Positions 1 through 8,729 of a stretch of 64,000 nucleotides of DNA are shown in pieces. Within the stretch, counting starts at the first letter, position 1, and every line of letters begins with the position of its first letter. This DNA is from Shinella curvata (GTDB lineage Bacteria; Pseudomonadota; Alphaproteobacteria; Rhizobiales; Rhizobiaceae), in the NCBI RefSeq assembly GCF_022899935.1, contig NZ_JALJCJ010000004.1, positions 248,001-312,000 on the forward strand, in the 5' to 3' direction. The notes below the pieces were generated by a model. It was not told the origin of the DNA. It did not search any database and was given only the letters and a program-made list of their open reading frames with translations. Made by a program: the position numbers and the translations under genes.

Positions 1-177
1 GAGGTTCGCCTTGGCGTCGAAATGATGGCGGATAAGCCCGTTGGACACGCCCGCCCGCGCGGCAACCGCGCGCACGGACGTACCCTGGATGCCGAGTTCG
101 GCTATGCATTCGAGCGTCGCCTCGATGAGGTCGCGCTGCTTCCCGCCAGGGGGCAAAACGTCGCCGGCCTCTGTCAT
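1..177 (-). CDS. TetR-family regulator, N-terminal part only
   Basis: The reading frame runs off the left edge, so only about 59 N-terminal residues are visible. They hold a TetR-type helix-turn-helix: a helix rich in E, A and L, then GTSVRAVAARAGVSNGLIRHH, of which VAARAGVSNGLIRHHF is the recognition part. BetI and other choline/amine-responsive TetR proteins look similar. Two in-frame ATGs exist, at 183 and 177. The AAGGAG at 187-192 is about 7 bases from 177 but only one base from 183, so I start at 177. The gene is divergent from the flavoenzyme at 299 and a large palindrome lies between them, so it probably represses itself and that operon. The ligand is unknown. Confidence 0.8.
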   Translation of the reverse strand, partial: MTEAGDVLPPGGKQRDLIEATLECIAELGIQGTSVRAVAARAGVSNGLIRHHFDAKANL

Positions 178-232
178 GTCCATACTCCTTGCCCGGAGGT
201 TTCCTACGCGCAAACATCCCGGATATCCAGAT

Positions 233-277
233 TTCGACTATACAGTCGCATAGTTGCTATGCAAGTGTATAGTCGAA
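233..277. promoter_or_regulatory. nested 45-bp palindrome, probable TetR operator
   Basis: Outer arms TTCGACTATACA (233-244) and TGTATAGTCGAA (266-277) are a perfect 12-bp inverted repeat. Inside them GCATAG (248-253) and CTATGC (257-262) form a second perfect dyad on the same centre, near 255. The element fills the middle of the divergent TetR/flavoenzyme gap. Binding by two TetR dimers is an inference from this geometry. Confidence 0.75.
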
Positions 278-298
278 TGAGACGCCGGGGGAGGAACC

Positions 299-2350
299 AT
301 GCGCGATCCACGTTACGATATCCTGTTCGAGCCGGTTCGGATCGGCCCGGTGACCACGCGCAATCGCTTCTACCAGGTGCCGCACTGTAGCGGCATGGGC
401 CACCGCTATCCCGAGGCGGACCTCTCTCTTCGGCGCATGAAAGCCGAGGGCGGCTGGGGCGTCGTCTCCACGCAGGAAACCGAAATCCACCCCTCCTCCG
501 ACATTTCGCCTTCCAACCAGCAGCGCATCTGGGACGATCACGATGTCGACCGGCTGAAGAAGTTGACAGAGGCTGTGCACGAGCATGGAAGCCTTGCCGC
601 GATCCAGCTGGTTCACAACGGCATCCACACCGCCAATCGGCTGACCCGTATCGCCCCCTATGGCCCTTCGGACATGGTGGTGGACGTCGAGGATCCTGTG
701 CAGGCGCGTGCCATGGACAAGGCAGATATCGCGGCGTTCCGGACATGGCACCGCGATGCGGCGCTCAGGGCGAAGCGGGCGGGTTTCGATATCGTCTATG
801 TCTATGCCGGGCACGACATGACGTTGCTCCAGCATTTCCTGCTCCAGCGGCACAATTCCCGCACCGATGAATACGGCGGCAGTTTCGAAAATCGCTTGCG
901 TCTGTTCCGCGAGGTTCTGGCCGATACACGCGATGCCGTCGGTGATCGCTGTGCCATCGCCGTGCGCTTCGCCGTCGAGGAACTGCTGGGGGCCGACGGC
1001 CTGCAGCATGACGGTGAGGGACGCGACGTTGTCGCGGCGCTGGCGGAAGAGCCGGACCTCTGGGATGTCAACCTTTCCAACTGGTCGAATGACAGCCAGA
1101 CCGCCCGTTTCTCGCAGGAAGGTTTCCAGGAAGCCTATACCGCCTTCGTCAAGACGGTGACGACGAAGCCCGTCGTCGGCGTCGGCCGCTATACGTCACC
1201 GGATGCGATGGTGCGGGCGATCCGCTCCGGCGTGCTCGACCTGGTCGGAGCCGCGCGTCCCTCCATCGCCGATCCTTTCCTGCCGAAGAAGATCGAGGAG
1301 GGCCGCATCGACGATATCCGGGAGTGCATCGGCTGCAACATCTGTACCGCCGGCGACAACACCGTCGTGCCGATACGCTGTACACAGAACCCGACCATTG
1401 GCGAGGAGGCTCGTAAGGGCTGGCATCCGGAGATCATTCCGTCGCTCGCAAAACCCGAAGCCGTGCTTATCATCGGCGGCGGGCCGACAGGGCTTGAGGC
1501 GGCGCGCGCCCTTGCCCAGCGCGGCGCGGACGTCACGGTCGCGGAGGCCGGTCGCGAATGGGGCGGCCGCGTCACAAAGGAGGCGAAACTACCGGGACTT
1601 GCGACCTGGGCGCGCGTGCGCGACTGGCGCATGGGCCAGCTGCGGCAGGCTCCGAATGTCGAGCTTTATCTCGATAGTCCCCTCACCGCCGAGGATGTGC
1701 TTTCCTACGGTATCCGGCATGTGGCGATCGCTACCGGAGCCCGCTGGCGCACCGACGGGGTCGGCCGCCTGCACCGCTCTGCCCTGCCCTTCCTGTCGGG
1801 CAATGCCGTTGTCGGTGTCGACGCGCTTCTCGAACGCGGAACGGCTGCTCTTTCAGGTAACGGTCCGGTCGTGATCTTCGATGACGACCGGTATTACATG
1901 GCAAGCGTGCTCGCGGAAATGATCGCGCTGTCGGGTCGCCGGGTGACCTTCGTCACGCCTGCGTCCATCGTCGCGCCATGGACGGATCACACGCTGGAAC
2001 AGCGCCGGGTACAGACCCGCCTGATCGAGCTCGGCATCGACATCGTGCTGCTGCATCAGCTCGGTGATTTCAGGCCGGATGTCCTGAGCGTCGAGTGCAT
2101 CTATTCCGGACGGCGGCGGGAAATCGACTGTTCCATCGTCGTGCCTGTAACGGCGCGCCTGCCGGTCGCCCGGCTCTGGCATGACCTGTCGGCTCGTGCG
2201 GAGGTCTGGACCGATCACGGCATCGAAACCGTGGAGCGCATTGGCGACTGTCTCGCCCCCGGTATCATCGCAGCCGCCAATTATGCAGGGCACTTCTATG
2301 CCCGAAAGCTGGCCAGTGCGCAAAACGAGGGCTGCGACGCCTATCGATGA
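299..2350 (+). CDS. trimethylamine-dehydrogenase-type iron-sulfur flavoenzyme (probable N-demethylase)
   Basis: A 683-residue protein with the TMADH/dimethylglycine demethylase DgcA architecture: an FMN TIM barrel (about 1-340), a 4Fe-4S motif and a C-terminal ADP/FAD Rossmann region (IIGGGPTGLEAARAL, near 390). The cluster cysteines are C343, C346, C349 and C361. C30 in YQVPHC sits where TMADH attaches FMN covalently. Y169, H172, W262 and D265 match the TMADH catalytic and aromatic residues as I recall them, but residue 60, a tyrosine in the TMADH amine bowl, is glutamate here. Family knowledge predicts oxidative N-demethylation of a methylated amine or betaine with electrons passed to an ETF-like acceptor. 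The exact substrate is unknown. It is probably the first gene of a TetR-controlled unit. Confidence 0.82.
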   Translation: MRDPRYDILFEPVRIGPVTTRNRFYQVPHCSGMGHRYPEADLSLRRMKAEGGWGVVSTQETEIHPSSDISPSNQQRIWDDHDVDRLKKLTEAVHEHGSLAAIQLVHNGIHTANRLTRIAPYGPSDMVVDVEDPVQARAMDKADIAAFRTWHRDAALRAKRAGFDIVYVYAGHDMTLLQHFLLQRHNSRTDEYGGSFENRLRLFREVLADTRDAVGDRCAIAVRFAVEELLGADGLQHDGEGRDVVAALAEEPDLWDVNLSNWSNDSQTARFSQEGFQEAYTAFVKTVTTKPVVGVGRYTSPDAMVRAIRSGVLDLVGAARPSIADPFLPKKIEEGRIDDIRECIGCNICTAGDNTVVPIRCTQNPTIGEEARKGWHPEIIPSLAKPEAVLIIGGGPTGLEAARALAQRGADVTVAEAGREWGGRVTKEAKLPGLATWARVRDWRMGQLRQAPNVELYLDSPLTAEDVLSYGIRHVAIATGARWRTDGVGRLHRSALPFLSGNAVVGVDALLERGTAALSGNGPVVIFDDDRYYMASVLAEMIALSGRRVTFVTPASIVAPWTDHTLEQRRVQTRLIELGIDIVLLHQLGDFRPDVLSVECIYSGRRREIDCSIVVPVTARLPVARLWHDLSARAEVWTDHGIETVERIGDCLAPGIIAAANYAGHFYARKLASAQNEGCDAYR

Positions 2351-2460
2351 GCGGCAAAAGAAGGTGCTTGACCCTTGCCAAGGCGATGTTGCTGGCGTTT
2401 GTTGCGCGCGGAACCGCAGCACGTCTTCGGCGCCGTTCGATGGTTTGACAGGATGATGGA

Positions 2461-4023
2461 ATGACGATGCTCGATACTGCGGCGCTCGACCGGGCGCTGA
2501 ACCGCCTTCCCTACCGTTTTCACGGACCGGGTGGCGTCGCGGGTGTCGTCAAGGATGGCAAGGTCGTGGCGCGTCGTGCCTGGGGCTTTTCGGACATGTA
2601 TCGTCGCCTGCCGATGACGGTGGAGACACGCCTGCCGATCTGCTCGATCTCCAAGCAATTCACCTGCGCCCTGTTGCTTGACCAGTTCGGTGATCCCGCC
2701 GCCTTGGACGACAGGGTCCGCGACTTCCTGCCCCTCTATCGCGACCGGCTGCCGACGGTTACGGAACTCTGCCACAACCAGTCAGGTCTGCGTGATTACT
2801 GGGCCTTGACCGTGCTGCAGGGTGCCTATCCCGAGAGCGAGTTCTGCCGCGAGTATGCCTTGCCGCTCATCGCTAGCGCCAAGACCGGGCATTTTCCGGC
2901 CGGTGCGCATTATTCTTACAGCAACGGTAATTTCCGCATTCTTGGCGAGCTGATCGAGCGCGGCACTGGCCGAGATCTTGCCGGCCTGTTGGCAGAACGT
3001 CTGTTTAGGCCCGCCGGCATGTCCACCGCCGTTCTGTCCCCAAACACGCGTGTGCCACCCGACGGCGTCATCGGTTATGAAGGCAATGACGATGTCGGCT
3101 TCCTTCCGGCGGATAACGGCATCTACTGGTTCGGTGATGCCGGTATCGCCGCTGCGCTCGACGACATGCTTGCCTGGGAGTGCTACATCGATGCGACGCG
3201 GGACGATCCCGATGGTCTCTACAATCGCCTCTCGGCCCCTGTCTTCTATGCTGACGGCGCGCCCGCGACCTACGCCTACGGTTTGCGTCAGGATGTTTAT
3301 CGCGGCTTGACGTTCACCGGGCATGGCGGCGGTCTGCGCGGCTTCGGTTCCTACCGCATGCATGTGGCGGCGGAGCGTCTGTCCGTGGTCGTGATGTTCA
3401 ACCACGGCACAAGTGCCTACAATGCCGCAACCATGCTCGTCGATGCCGCGCTCGGCCTGGGCAAAGCCGACGAAGCGCTCCCTCCGGCGAACTGGAATGG
3501 GCTGTGGCTGGATGAAGCGCAGGGGCTTGTCGTGCGCACCGTGGCGGACGCCGAAGGCGTGAAACTCCACTACGGCCCTTCCGCCGCGCGGGCGGTCGTT
3601 GCATCCGACGGCGCTGCTTACGGGCAGGATTTTTCGCTCCGCAAAGGGGATGAGCATCTGCTCATGCAGCGGCGGAGCGAAAATCTTACCGTCACCGCCC
3701 GTCGGATCGAACCGGTGGAATGGGCGGATGCGAAGCCAATCTCGGGGCGCTACTGGTCCGATGAACTGGAGGCCTTTCTGGAGATCGAGGCGCGCGACGG
3801 TGCGGCCTTCGCGGTTTTTGAAGGCACGTACGGCACAGGGCCGATGGAGCGCATGTATGCATTGGCCGAGGACATCTGGGTCGTCACCAGCCGCCGCGCG
3901 CTCGATGCAGCCGCCCCGGGTGACTGGACAGTGCTGATCCGGCGCGACGCTGCCGGCGCGGTAACGGGCCTTAGCGTCGGCTGCTGGCTGGCGCGGAACA
4001 TAGGCTATCGCCGTGTGATATAG
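2461..4023 (+). CDS. dap: D-stereospecific aminopeptidase (DAP family)
   Basis: A 520-residue serine peptidase of the class C beta-lactamase/penicillin-binding fold. The length and HNQSGLRDYW segment resemble the Ochrobactrum anthropi D-aminopeptidase. Catalytic motifs: S62-I-S-K65, Y153-S-N155 and H288-G-G. The C-terminal part (about 330-520) corresponds to the beta-barrel domains B and C of that family. The family releases N-terminal D-amino acids from peptides and amides. There is no signal peptide, so it is probably cytoplasmic and acts on imported D-aminoacyl amides or peptides. It follows the flavoenzyme by 110 bases. The start at 2461 follows an AGGATGATGGA region; an in-frame ATG at 2467 is an alternative. 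Confidence 0.82.
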   Translation: MTMLDTAALDRALNRLPYRFHGPGGVAGVVKDGKVVARRAWGFSDMYRRLPMTVETRLPICSISKQFTCALLLDQFGDPAALDDRVRDFLPLYRDRLPTVTELCHNQSGLRDYWALTVLQGAYPESEFCREYALPLIASAKTGHFPAGAHYSYSNGNFRILGELIERGTGRDLAGLLAERLFRPAGMSTAVLSPNTRVPPDGVIGYEGNDDVGFLPADNGIYWFGDAGIAAALDDMLAWECYIDATRDDPDGLYNRLSAPVFYADGAPATYAYGLRQDVYRGLTFTGHGGGLRGFGSYRMHVAAERLSVVVMFNHGTSAYNAATMLVDAALGLGKADEALPPANWNGLWLDEAQGLVVRTVADAEGVKLHYGPSAARAVVASDGAAYGQDFSLRKGDEHLLMQRRSENLTVTARRIEPVEWADAKPISGRYWSDELEAFLEIEARDGAAFAVFEGTYGTGPMERMYALAEDIWVVTSRRALDAAAPGDWTVLIRRDAAGAVTGLSVGCWLARNIGYRRVI

Positions 4024-4087
4024 CCCGATAGGCTGGTCGGGAAAAAATCTGCGTCAATGCGCATTTCGCGATTGCTAATCCCCGCTC

Positions 4088-4108
4088 CACTTAATATGTT
4101 GTTAAGTG
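4088..4108. promoter_or_regulatory. 7-7-7 inverted repeat upstream of the XRE-cupin gene
   Basis: CACTTAA (4088-4094) and TTAAGTG (4102-4108) are a perfect inverted repeat separated by seven bases. It ends 12 bases before the ATG at 4121 and overlaps the start of the Shine-Dalgarno GAGGAG. The AT-rich dyad against a GC-rich background fits an autoregulatory operator for the XRE-cupin protein. Confidence 0.55.
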
Positions 4109-4120
4109 AGGAGTGAGGCT

Positions 4121-4738
4121 ATGGATGACATCGCGGTAGCGACAAAGAATCAGGCCGTCATCGGCGAGAAGGTCAAGGCCTTCCGTGCGGCCCGACGCAT
4201 GTCGCTACGGGCGCTCGGCGATGCAACGGGCACGACCGCAAGCTTCCTCAGTCAGCTCGAGCGCGGTCTCAGCGGCGTCAATATCAGCACGCTGATGCGT
4301 ATCGCAGGCGCGCTCGGCATCAGCCTCACCGACCTTTTCGACGACGGCTCGCCGCCAGTCGGCCGGGTATTGCGCAAGGATGAGCGTCCGGCCCTACCGC
4401 CGGCGGAGGGTTATCGCAAGATGCTCCTGTCGCGGCGTCCGATCCGCGACATGGAGGTCTATATCGGCGAGTTCGATCCCGGTGGCTCGACGGGTGAGAA
4501 GCCCTATAGCCACGGGGATTCGCAGGAACTCTTCTTTGTTATCCGCGGCGAGGTGGAGCTTACCCTCGGCGAGGAGCGCCATGTGCTGTCCTCCGGCGAC
4601 AGCATCGAATATCCAAGCTCGGTTCCGCACAAGACCGTCAATATCGGCACGGAAACCGCTGAAGTCATCTGGATGATCGCGCCGCCGACCAGCGTCGCGG
4701 ATGATCTCGACAAATACCTGCCCCGGCCCGGCTCGTAG
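4121..4738 (+). CDS. XRE-family regulator with C-terminal cupin
   Basis: A 205-residue transcription factor. Residues about 15-70 are a lambda-repressor-like HTH (SLRALGDATGTTASFLSQLE) and about 115-190 a cupin_2 effector domain (metal-type SHGDSQELFFVIRGE and PHKTVNIG). PuuR and related polyamine or amino-acid regulators have this layout. I start at the ATG at 4121, which has GAGGAG seven bases upstream; a GTG at 4106 would give five extra residues. It sits between the D-aminopeptidase and the ABC importer and is the obvious candidate to sense the transported compound. Confidence 0.85.
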   Translation: MDDIAVATKNQAVIGEKVKAFRAARRMSLRALGDATGTTASFLSQLERGLSGVNISTLMRIAGALGISLTDLFDDGSPPVGRVLRKDERPALPPAEGYRKMLLSRRPIRDMEVYIGEFDPGGSTGEKPYSHGDSQELFFVIRGEVELTLGEERHVLSSGDSIEYPSSVPHKTVNIGTETAEVIWMIAPPTSVADDLDKYLPRPGS

Positions 4739-4783
4739 CCCCGGCAGGAACAACGTAACGCGAGCGCTACTGGGAGTATCAAC

Positions 4784-5854
4784 ATGAAGAAATTTGCGAG
4801 GGCTCTGGCCCTGACGATGACGTGCGCCCTGGCGTTGCCGGTATTCGCACAGGACAAGCCGGTCGCCGGCGAGGTCAAGGAAGGCTCGCTGAAGGGCAAG
4901 ACGCTGACCTTCGTCTCCTATGGCGGCATCTATCAGGACGGCCAGGTCGCCGCCCTCAAGGAATTCGTCGACAAATCAGGCGTGACGCTGCTCAATGACG
5001 GCCCGACCGAGATCGCCAAGCTGAAGGCGCAGGTCGATGCCGGTAACGTCACCTGGGACGTGGTCGATACCGCTGACCTGCCGCCCTATGTGCATTGCGG
5101 CACGCTCTTCCAGAAGCTCGACCTTTCCAAGCTTGACGTCTCGAAAATCCCGCCTGGCCAGGTCGGCGAATGCTCGGTTCCGGCGATGAACTACGGCGTC
5201 GTGCTGATGTACAAGAACGAGACCTATAAGGATAACCCGCCGAAGAACTGGGTCGATTTCTTCGACACGGAAAAGTTCCCCGGCTCGCGCGCCATCGATG
5301 GTTCGGGTGATCCGACCGGCGGCCTGATTGAACAGGCTTTCAAGGCGACGGGCGGCGATCCGAAGGCGATGACGCCTGACGATATCGAGAAGGGCATCCA
5401 GAAGCTGCGCGATCTCGGCCCGGATACAATCTATTGGAAGACCGGCGCGGAAAGCCAGCAGTTGGCTGAGTCCGGCGAGGCCGACATGATCATGATGTGG
5501 ACCGGCCGCGCCATGACCGCCGTGAAGAACGGTGCCGCCTACACGCCGGTCTGGCAGGACTGGCTGGTCGTGATGGACCAGATGACCATCCCGGTCGGCG
5601 TCAAGGATACGGATGCGGCCTATGCGCTGCTCAACGCCTATCTCGGCGCGAACGCCCAGGCTGTCCTGACCGAAAAGACCTCCTACACGCCGATCAACAC
5701 GGACGCCAAGCCGAAGGTCGACGATGCGACGGCAGCCTTCCTCACCTCGACGCCCGAGCGTAACGCGCAGGGCTATCAGCAGAACATTCCGTTCTGGGTG
5801 AAGAACTTCGATCTCGCCGCCGAGAAGTGGAACGCACTTCTCTCCGGCAACTGA
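4784..5854 (+). CDS. ABC importer A: periplasmic binding protein (PotD/PotF-like)
   Basis: A 356-residue solute-binding protein with a Sec signal peptide (MKKFARALALTMTCALALPV, cleavage likely after VFA). The mature N-terminus has KTLTFVSYGGIYQDG and the lobes are typical of spermidine/putrescine-type binding proteins. Family members bind polyamines, opines or quaternary amines. A strong hairpin follows it before the permease genes, which would give it higher expression than the membrane subunits. Ligand unassigned. Confidence 0.85.
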   Translation: MKKFARALALTMTCALALPVFAQDKPVAGEVKEGSLKGKTLTFVSYGGIYQDGQVAALKEFVDKSGVTLLNDGPTEIAKLKAQVDAGNVTWDVVDTADLPPYVHCGTLFQKLDLSKLDVSKIPPGQVGECSVPAMNYGVVLMYKNETYKDNPPKNWVDFFDTEKFPGSRAIDGSGDPTGGLIEQAFKATGGDPKAMTPDDIEKGIQKLRDLGPDTIYWKTGAESQQLAESGEADMIMMWTGRAMTAVKNGAAYTPVWQDWLVVMDQMTIPVGVKDTDAAYALLNAYLGANAQAVLTEKTSYTPINTDAKPKVDDATAAFLTSTPERNAQGYQQNIPFWVKNFDLAAEKWNALLSGN

Positions 5855-5869
5855 GCAGCTGAGCAATCG

Positions 5870-5893
5870 CAGGCCCGGTTTCGGCCGGGCCTG
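5870..5893 (+). promoter_or_regulatory. intercistronic hairpin after binding-protein gene A
   Basis: CAGGCCCGG (5870-5878) and CCGGGCCTG (5885-5893) form a perfect 9-bp GC-rich stem with a six-base loop. No T-run follows. It lies 16 bases after the binding-protein stop codon, so it is better read as an mRNA-stabilising or attenuating hairpin than a full terminator. Confidence 0.6.
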
Positions 5894-5914
5894 TCTCGAA
5901 AACGGGAGATGCCC

Positions 5915-6805
5915 ATGACCGCGACACATGATGAAGGCTTGAGGGTTGCCGCTGTTCGATCGGCCTTTTTGTCCCGTTTCCGACCGCGCGGGGCGGTTTG
6001 GCTTGCCGCGCCCGCCGTGCTGGTGCTGCTCGTTGTGCTCGCCTATCCGCTCGGCATCGTCGTGTGGCGCTCCTTCACCGATCCCACCGTCGGCGTCGAC
6101 AATTACGTCTGGTTCTTCCAATCCGCGGTGAACCGCACGGTGCTGCAACGCACCTTCGTCGTCGCCGCCTGGGTTACGCTCGTCTCCCTCATCTGCGCCT
6201 ATCCTTACGCCTACGCCATGACCATCGTCGGCAAGAACGTCCGGCTGGCGCTCATCCTCTGCGTGCTCGTACCCTTCTGGCTGAGCGGCGTTGTGCGCAC
6301 CCTCGCCTGGGTGATCCTCCTGCAGGATTCCGGCGTCATCAATTCCATCCTGCGCGGCCTCGGCCTGTCGCCGGTCAAGCTGATCCGCACCCTGCCGGGC
6401 GTCGTCATCGGCATGACGCAGGTGCTGCTGCCGTTCATGATCCTGCCGATCTATTCCGTGATGAAGGGCATCGATACACGCCTGTTGCAGGCCGCCCGCA
6501 GCCTCGGCGCGAAACCCTGGAAGGCTTTCCTGCAGATCTACGTGCCGCTGTCGCTGCCCGGCGTCTATGCCGGTGCGATCATCGTCTTCATCCTGTCGCT
6601 CGGCTTCTACATCACCCCGGCTTTGCTCGGTGGTCCGCGCAGCATTCTCTTGTCCTCGCTGGTGCAGAACCAGGTGTTGAGCCTGCTCAACTGGGGCCGT
6701 GGTGGCGCCATGGGCGTGGTGCTGCTGGTCGCGACCTTCGTGCTTCTCGCCTTGGCCGCTCCGCTGATGCGCCAGAAACACGCATCCTCGCGCAGGGAGG
6801 CTTAG
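5915..6805 (+). CDS. ABC importer A: permease (PotB-like)
   Basis: A 296-residue inner-membrane permease of the binding-protein-dependent family with six predicted membrane helices. The EAA loop that docks the ATPase reads QAARSLGAKPWKAF. It opens with a short cytoplasmic tail and a first helix near LAAPAVLVLLVVLAYPL. The ATG at 5915 is six bases after GGGAG, whereas the ATG at 5909 touches the Shine-Dalgarno sequence. Followed three bases later by the second permease. Confidence 0.85.
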   Translation: MTATHDEGLRVAAVRSAFLSRFRPRGAVWLAAPAVLVLLVVLAYPLGIVVWRSFTDPTVGVDNYVWFFQSAVNRTVLQRTFVVAAWVTLVSLICAYPYAYAMTIVGKNVRLALILCVLVPFWLSGVVRTLAWVILLQDSGVINSILRGLGLSPVKLIRTLPGVVIGMTQVLLPFMILPIYSVMKGIDTRLLQAARSLGAKPWKAFLQIYVPLSLPGVYAGAIIVFILSLGFYITPALLGGPRSILLSSLVQNQVLSLLNWGRGGAMGVVLLVATFVLLALAAPLMRQKHASSRREA

Positions 6806-6808
6806 GCT

Positions 6809-7594
6809 ATGCCGTCGTTCTCCCGCATTTTCCTCGGTCTGTTCTGCCTGCTCGTCGCGATCCTGTTGCTTGCGCCGACGCTGGTCGTGATCCCGATGTC
6901 GTTCAACGGCAACAAGTCCCTCGCCTTCCCGCCGGTCGGTTTCAGCTGGCAATGGTATGAAAACTTCTTCAGCAACCCGGACTGGACGACGAGCTTCTCC
7001 AATTCGCTGATCGTCGCCCTCATCGTCGCGGTGGTGGCGACCGTCATCGGCACCCTCGCCGCCTTCGGCGTCACCCGTGCTGCGGCGCGCACCGGTGGCC
7101 TGCTGCGCGCCCTACTCATCACGCCGATGGTCGTGCCGGGCGTGGTTTTGGCGATCGGCATCTATGCTGTCTATCTCGATACGCATCTCGTCGGCACTGT
7201 CACCGGTTTCGTGCTGGCCCACACGATGCTCGCCATCCCCTTCGTGCTGATCGCCGTGCAGGCGAGCCTCGAAGTCTTCGACCGGCGGCTGGAAACGGCG
7301 GCGTCGAGCCTCGGTGCGGGCCGCCTGACGGTATTCCGCACGGTGACGCTGCCGCTGATCCTGCCCGGCGTTCTCTCCGGCGCGCTCTTCGCCTTCATCA
7401 CCTCGTTCGACGAGATCATCGTCGCGCTGTTCATCACCAGCCCCTATCTCAAGACGCTGCCGGTACAGATCTATTCGTCCATCACGCGGGATGCCGATCC
7501 GACCGTCGCGGCCGTCGGCACGCTGCTCTTCATCGCCACGTCGCTCATCATCATCGCCGGCCTGCTCCTGGGCATGCGCCGCGGAAGGACCTGA
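6809..7594 (+). CDS. ABC importer A: permease (PotC-like)
   Basis: A 261-residue inner-membrane permease, six predicted helices, EAA loop TAASSLGAGRLTVF. It is the partner of the preceding permease; the GGGAGG Shine-Dalgarno lies at the end of that gene. The order binding protein-permease-permease-ATPase and the tight spacing indicate one transcript. Confidence 0.85.
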   Translation: MPSFSRIFLGLFCLLVAILLLAPTLVVIPMSFNGNKSLAFPPVGFSWQWYENFFSNPDWTTSFSNSLIVALIVAVVATVIGTLAAFGVTRAAARTGGLLRALLITPMVVPGVVLAIGIYAVYLDTHLVGTVTGFVLAHTMLAIPFVLIAVQASLEVFDRRLETAASSLGAGRLTVFRTVTLPLILPGVLSGALFAFITSFDEIIVALFITSPYLKTLPVQIYSSITRDADPTVAAVGTLLFIATSLIIIAGLLLGMRRGRT

Positions 7595-7596
7595 CC

Positions 7597-8712
7597 ATGC
7601 ACGCTCCCCAACGTTCAGCCGGCGCCGCGATCGAAATCCGGAAGGCCTCCAAACGCTACGGCGCCTTCACGGCCCTCAACGATATCGACCTGCATATCCG
7701 CCCCGGCGAATTCATGACGCTGCTCGGCCCCTCCGGCTCGGGCAAGACGACGACGCTGAACCTGATCGCCGGCTTTACCGACATCAGTTCCGGCACGCTG
7801 GAGATCGGCGGCAAGAGCGTGACCGGCCTGCCTTCGCACAAGCGCAATATCGGCGTCGTCTTCCAGCACTACGCGCTTTTCCCGCACATGACGGTCGGCA
7901 AGAACGTCGCCTATCCGTTGGCGCTGCGCGGCATCAAGGGCGACGACCGCGAAAAACGGGTCAAGCGCGCGCTCGACATGGTGAAGATGGCCGATTTCGC
8001 CCATCGCTATCCGAACGAACTCTCGGGTGGCCAGCAGCAGCGCGTGGCGCTCGCTCGCGCGCTCGTCTTCGATCCGCCGCTGCTTTTGATGGACGAACCG
8101 CTCGGTGCGCTCGATAAGAAGCTGCGTGAATGGTTGCAGCTCGAGATCAAGCGTATCCATCGGGAACTCGGCACCACCTTCGTCTATGTCACGCACGATC
8201 AGGAGGAAGCGCTCGTCCTCTCCGACCGTATCGCCGTCTTCAACGGCGGCCGCATCGAGCAGATCGGCACGGGCCGTGAACTCTACGACAGTCCGGCAAC
8301 GCTTTTCGTTGGCCGTTTCATCGGCGAATCCACGGTGTTGCGTGGATCGGCTGAGGTTTCGGGTGATGAAACGGTCATGACGATCGGCGAACAGAAGGTT
8401 GTCGCCAATCGTCGCCTTGCCGGCGATGCCCGCCCGGTGATCCTGCTGCGGCCCGAGCGCGTCGCCCTGAAGCGTCCCGGCGCGGATGTCGTTCCCGGCG
8501 AAAACCGCCTCACGGGCACGATTGCGGAAGCGATCTATCTCGGTTCCGGCTCGAAATACGAGGTGCGGCTGGCGGATGGCACGGTGGCCGTGGTGCGCAG
8601 CCCGCTCGGCGCCGCCGATTTCGGCATTGGCGATACGGTTGATATCGCCTTCCTCCCCTCCGATCTCATCCTTCTCCCCGACGACGCCAGCGCCGACGTG
8701 ACGCTGACCTGA
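7597..8712 (+). CDS. ABC importer A: ATPase (PotA-like)
   Basis: A 371-residue ATP-binding subunit. Walker A GPSGSGKTTT, Q-loop near VVFQHYALFPH, signature LSGGQQQR, Walker B LLLMDEPLGALD and H-loop VTHDQEEAL are all intact. The C-terminal part (about 285-355) is a TOBE domain, usual for PotA/MalK-type subunits. Two bases separate it from the permease gene. It powers import through the two permeases. Confidence 0.9.
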   Translation: MHAPQRSAGAAIEIRKASKRYGAFTALNDIDLHIRPGEFMTLLGPSGSGKTTTLNLIAGFTDISSGTLEIGGKSVTGLPSHKRNIGVVFQHYALFPHMTVGKNVAYPLALRGIKGDDREKRVKRALDMVKMADFAHRYPNELSGGQQQRVALARALVFDPPLLLMDEPLGALDKKLREWLQLEIKRIHRELGTTFVYVTHDQEEALVLSDRIAVFNGGRIEQIGTGRELYDSPATLFVGRFIGESTVLRGSAEVSGDETVMTIGEQKVVANRRLAGDARPVILLRPERVALKRPGADVVPGENRLTGTIAEAIYLGSGSKYEVRLADGTVAVVRSPLGAADFGIGDTVDIAFLPSDLILLPDDASADVTLT

Positions 8713-8729
8713 ACCCGAAAGCCCCCGCC

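Noticed and set aside
2368-2395. MerR-like promoter, CTTGACCCTTGCCAAGGC, before the D-aminopeptidase gene
   Set aside because: It resembles the CueR boxes at 30527 and 30808 at the -35 but the half-sites do not give a 19-bp spacer promoter and no metal gene follows.
4976-6952. 658-codon open frame on the minus strand
   Set aside because: Antisense shadow of binding protein A and its permease; rich in Q, E, H and D with no hydrophobic core.
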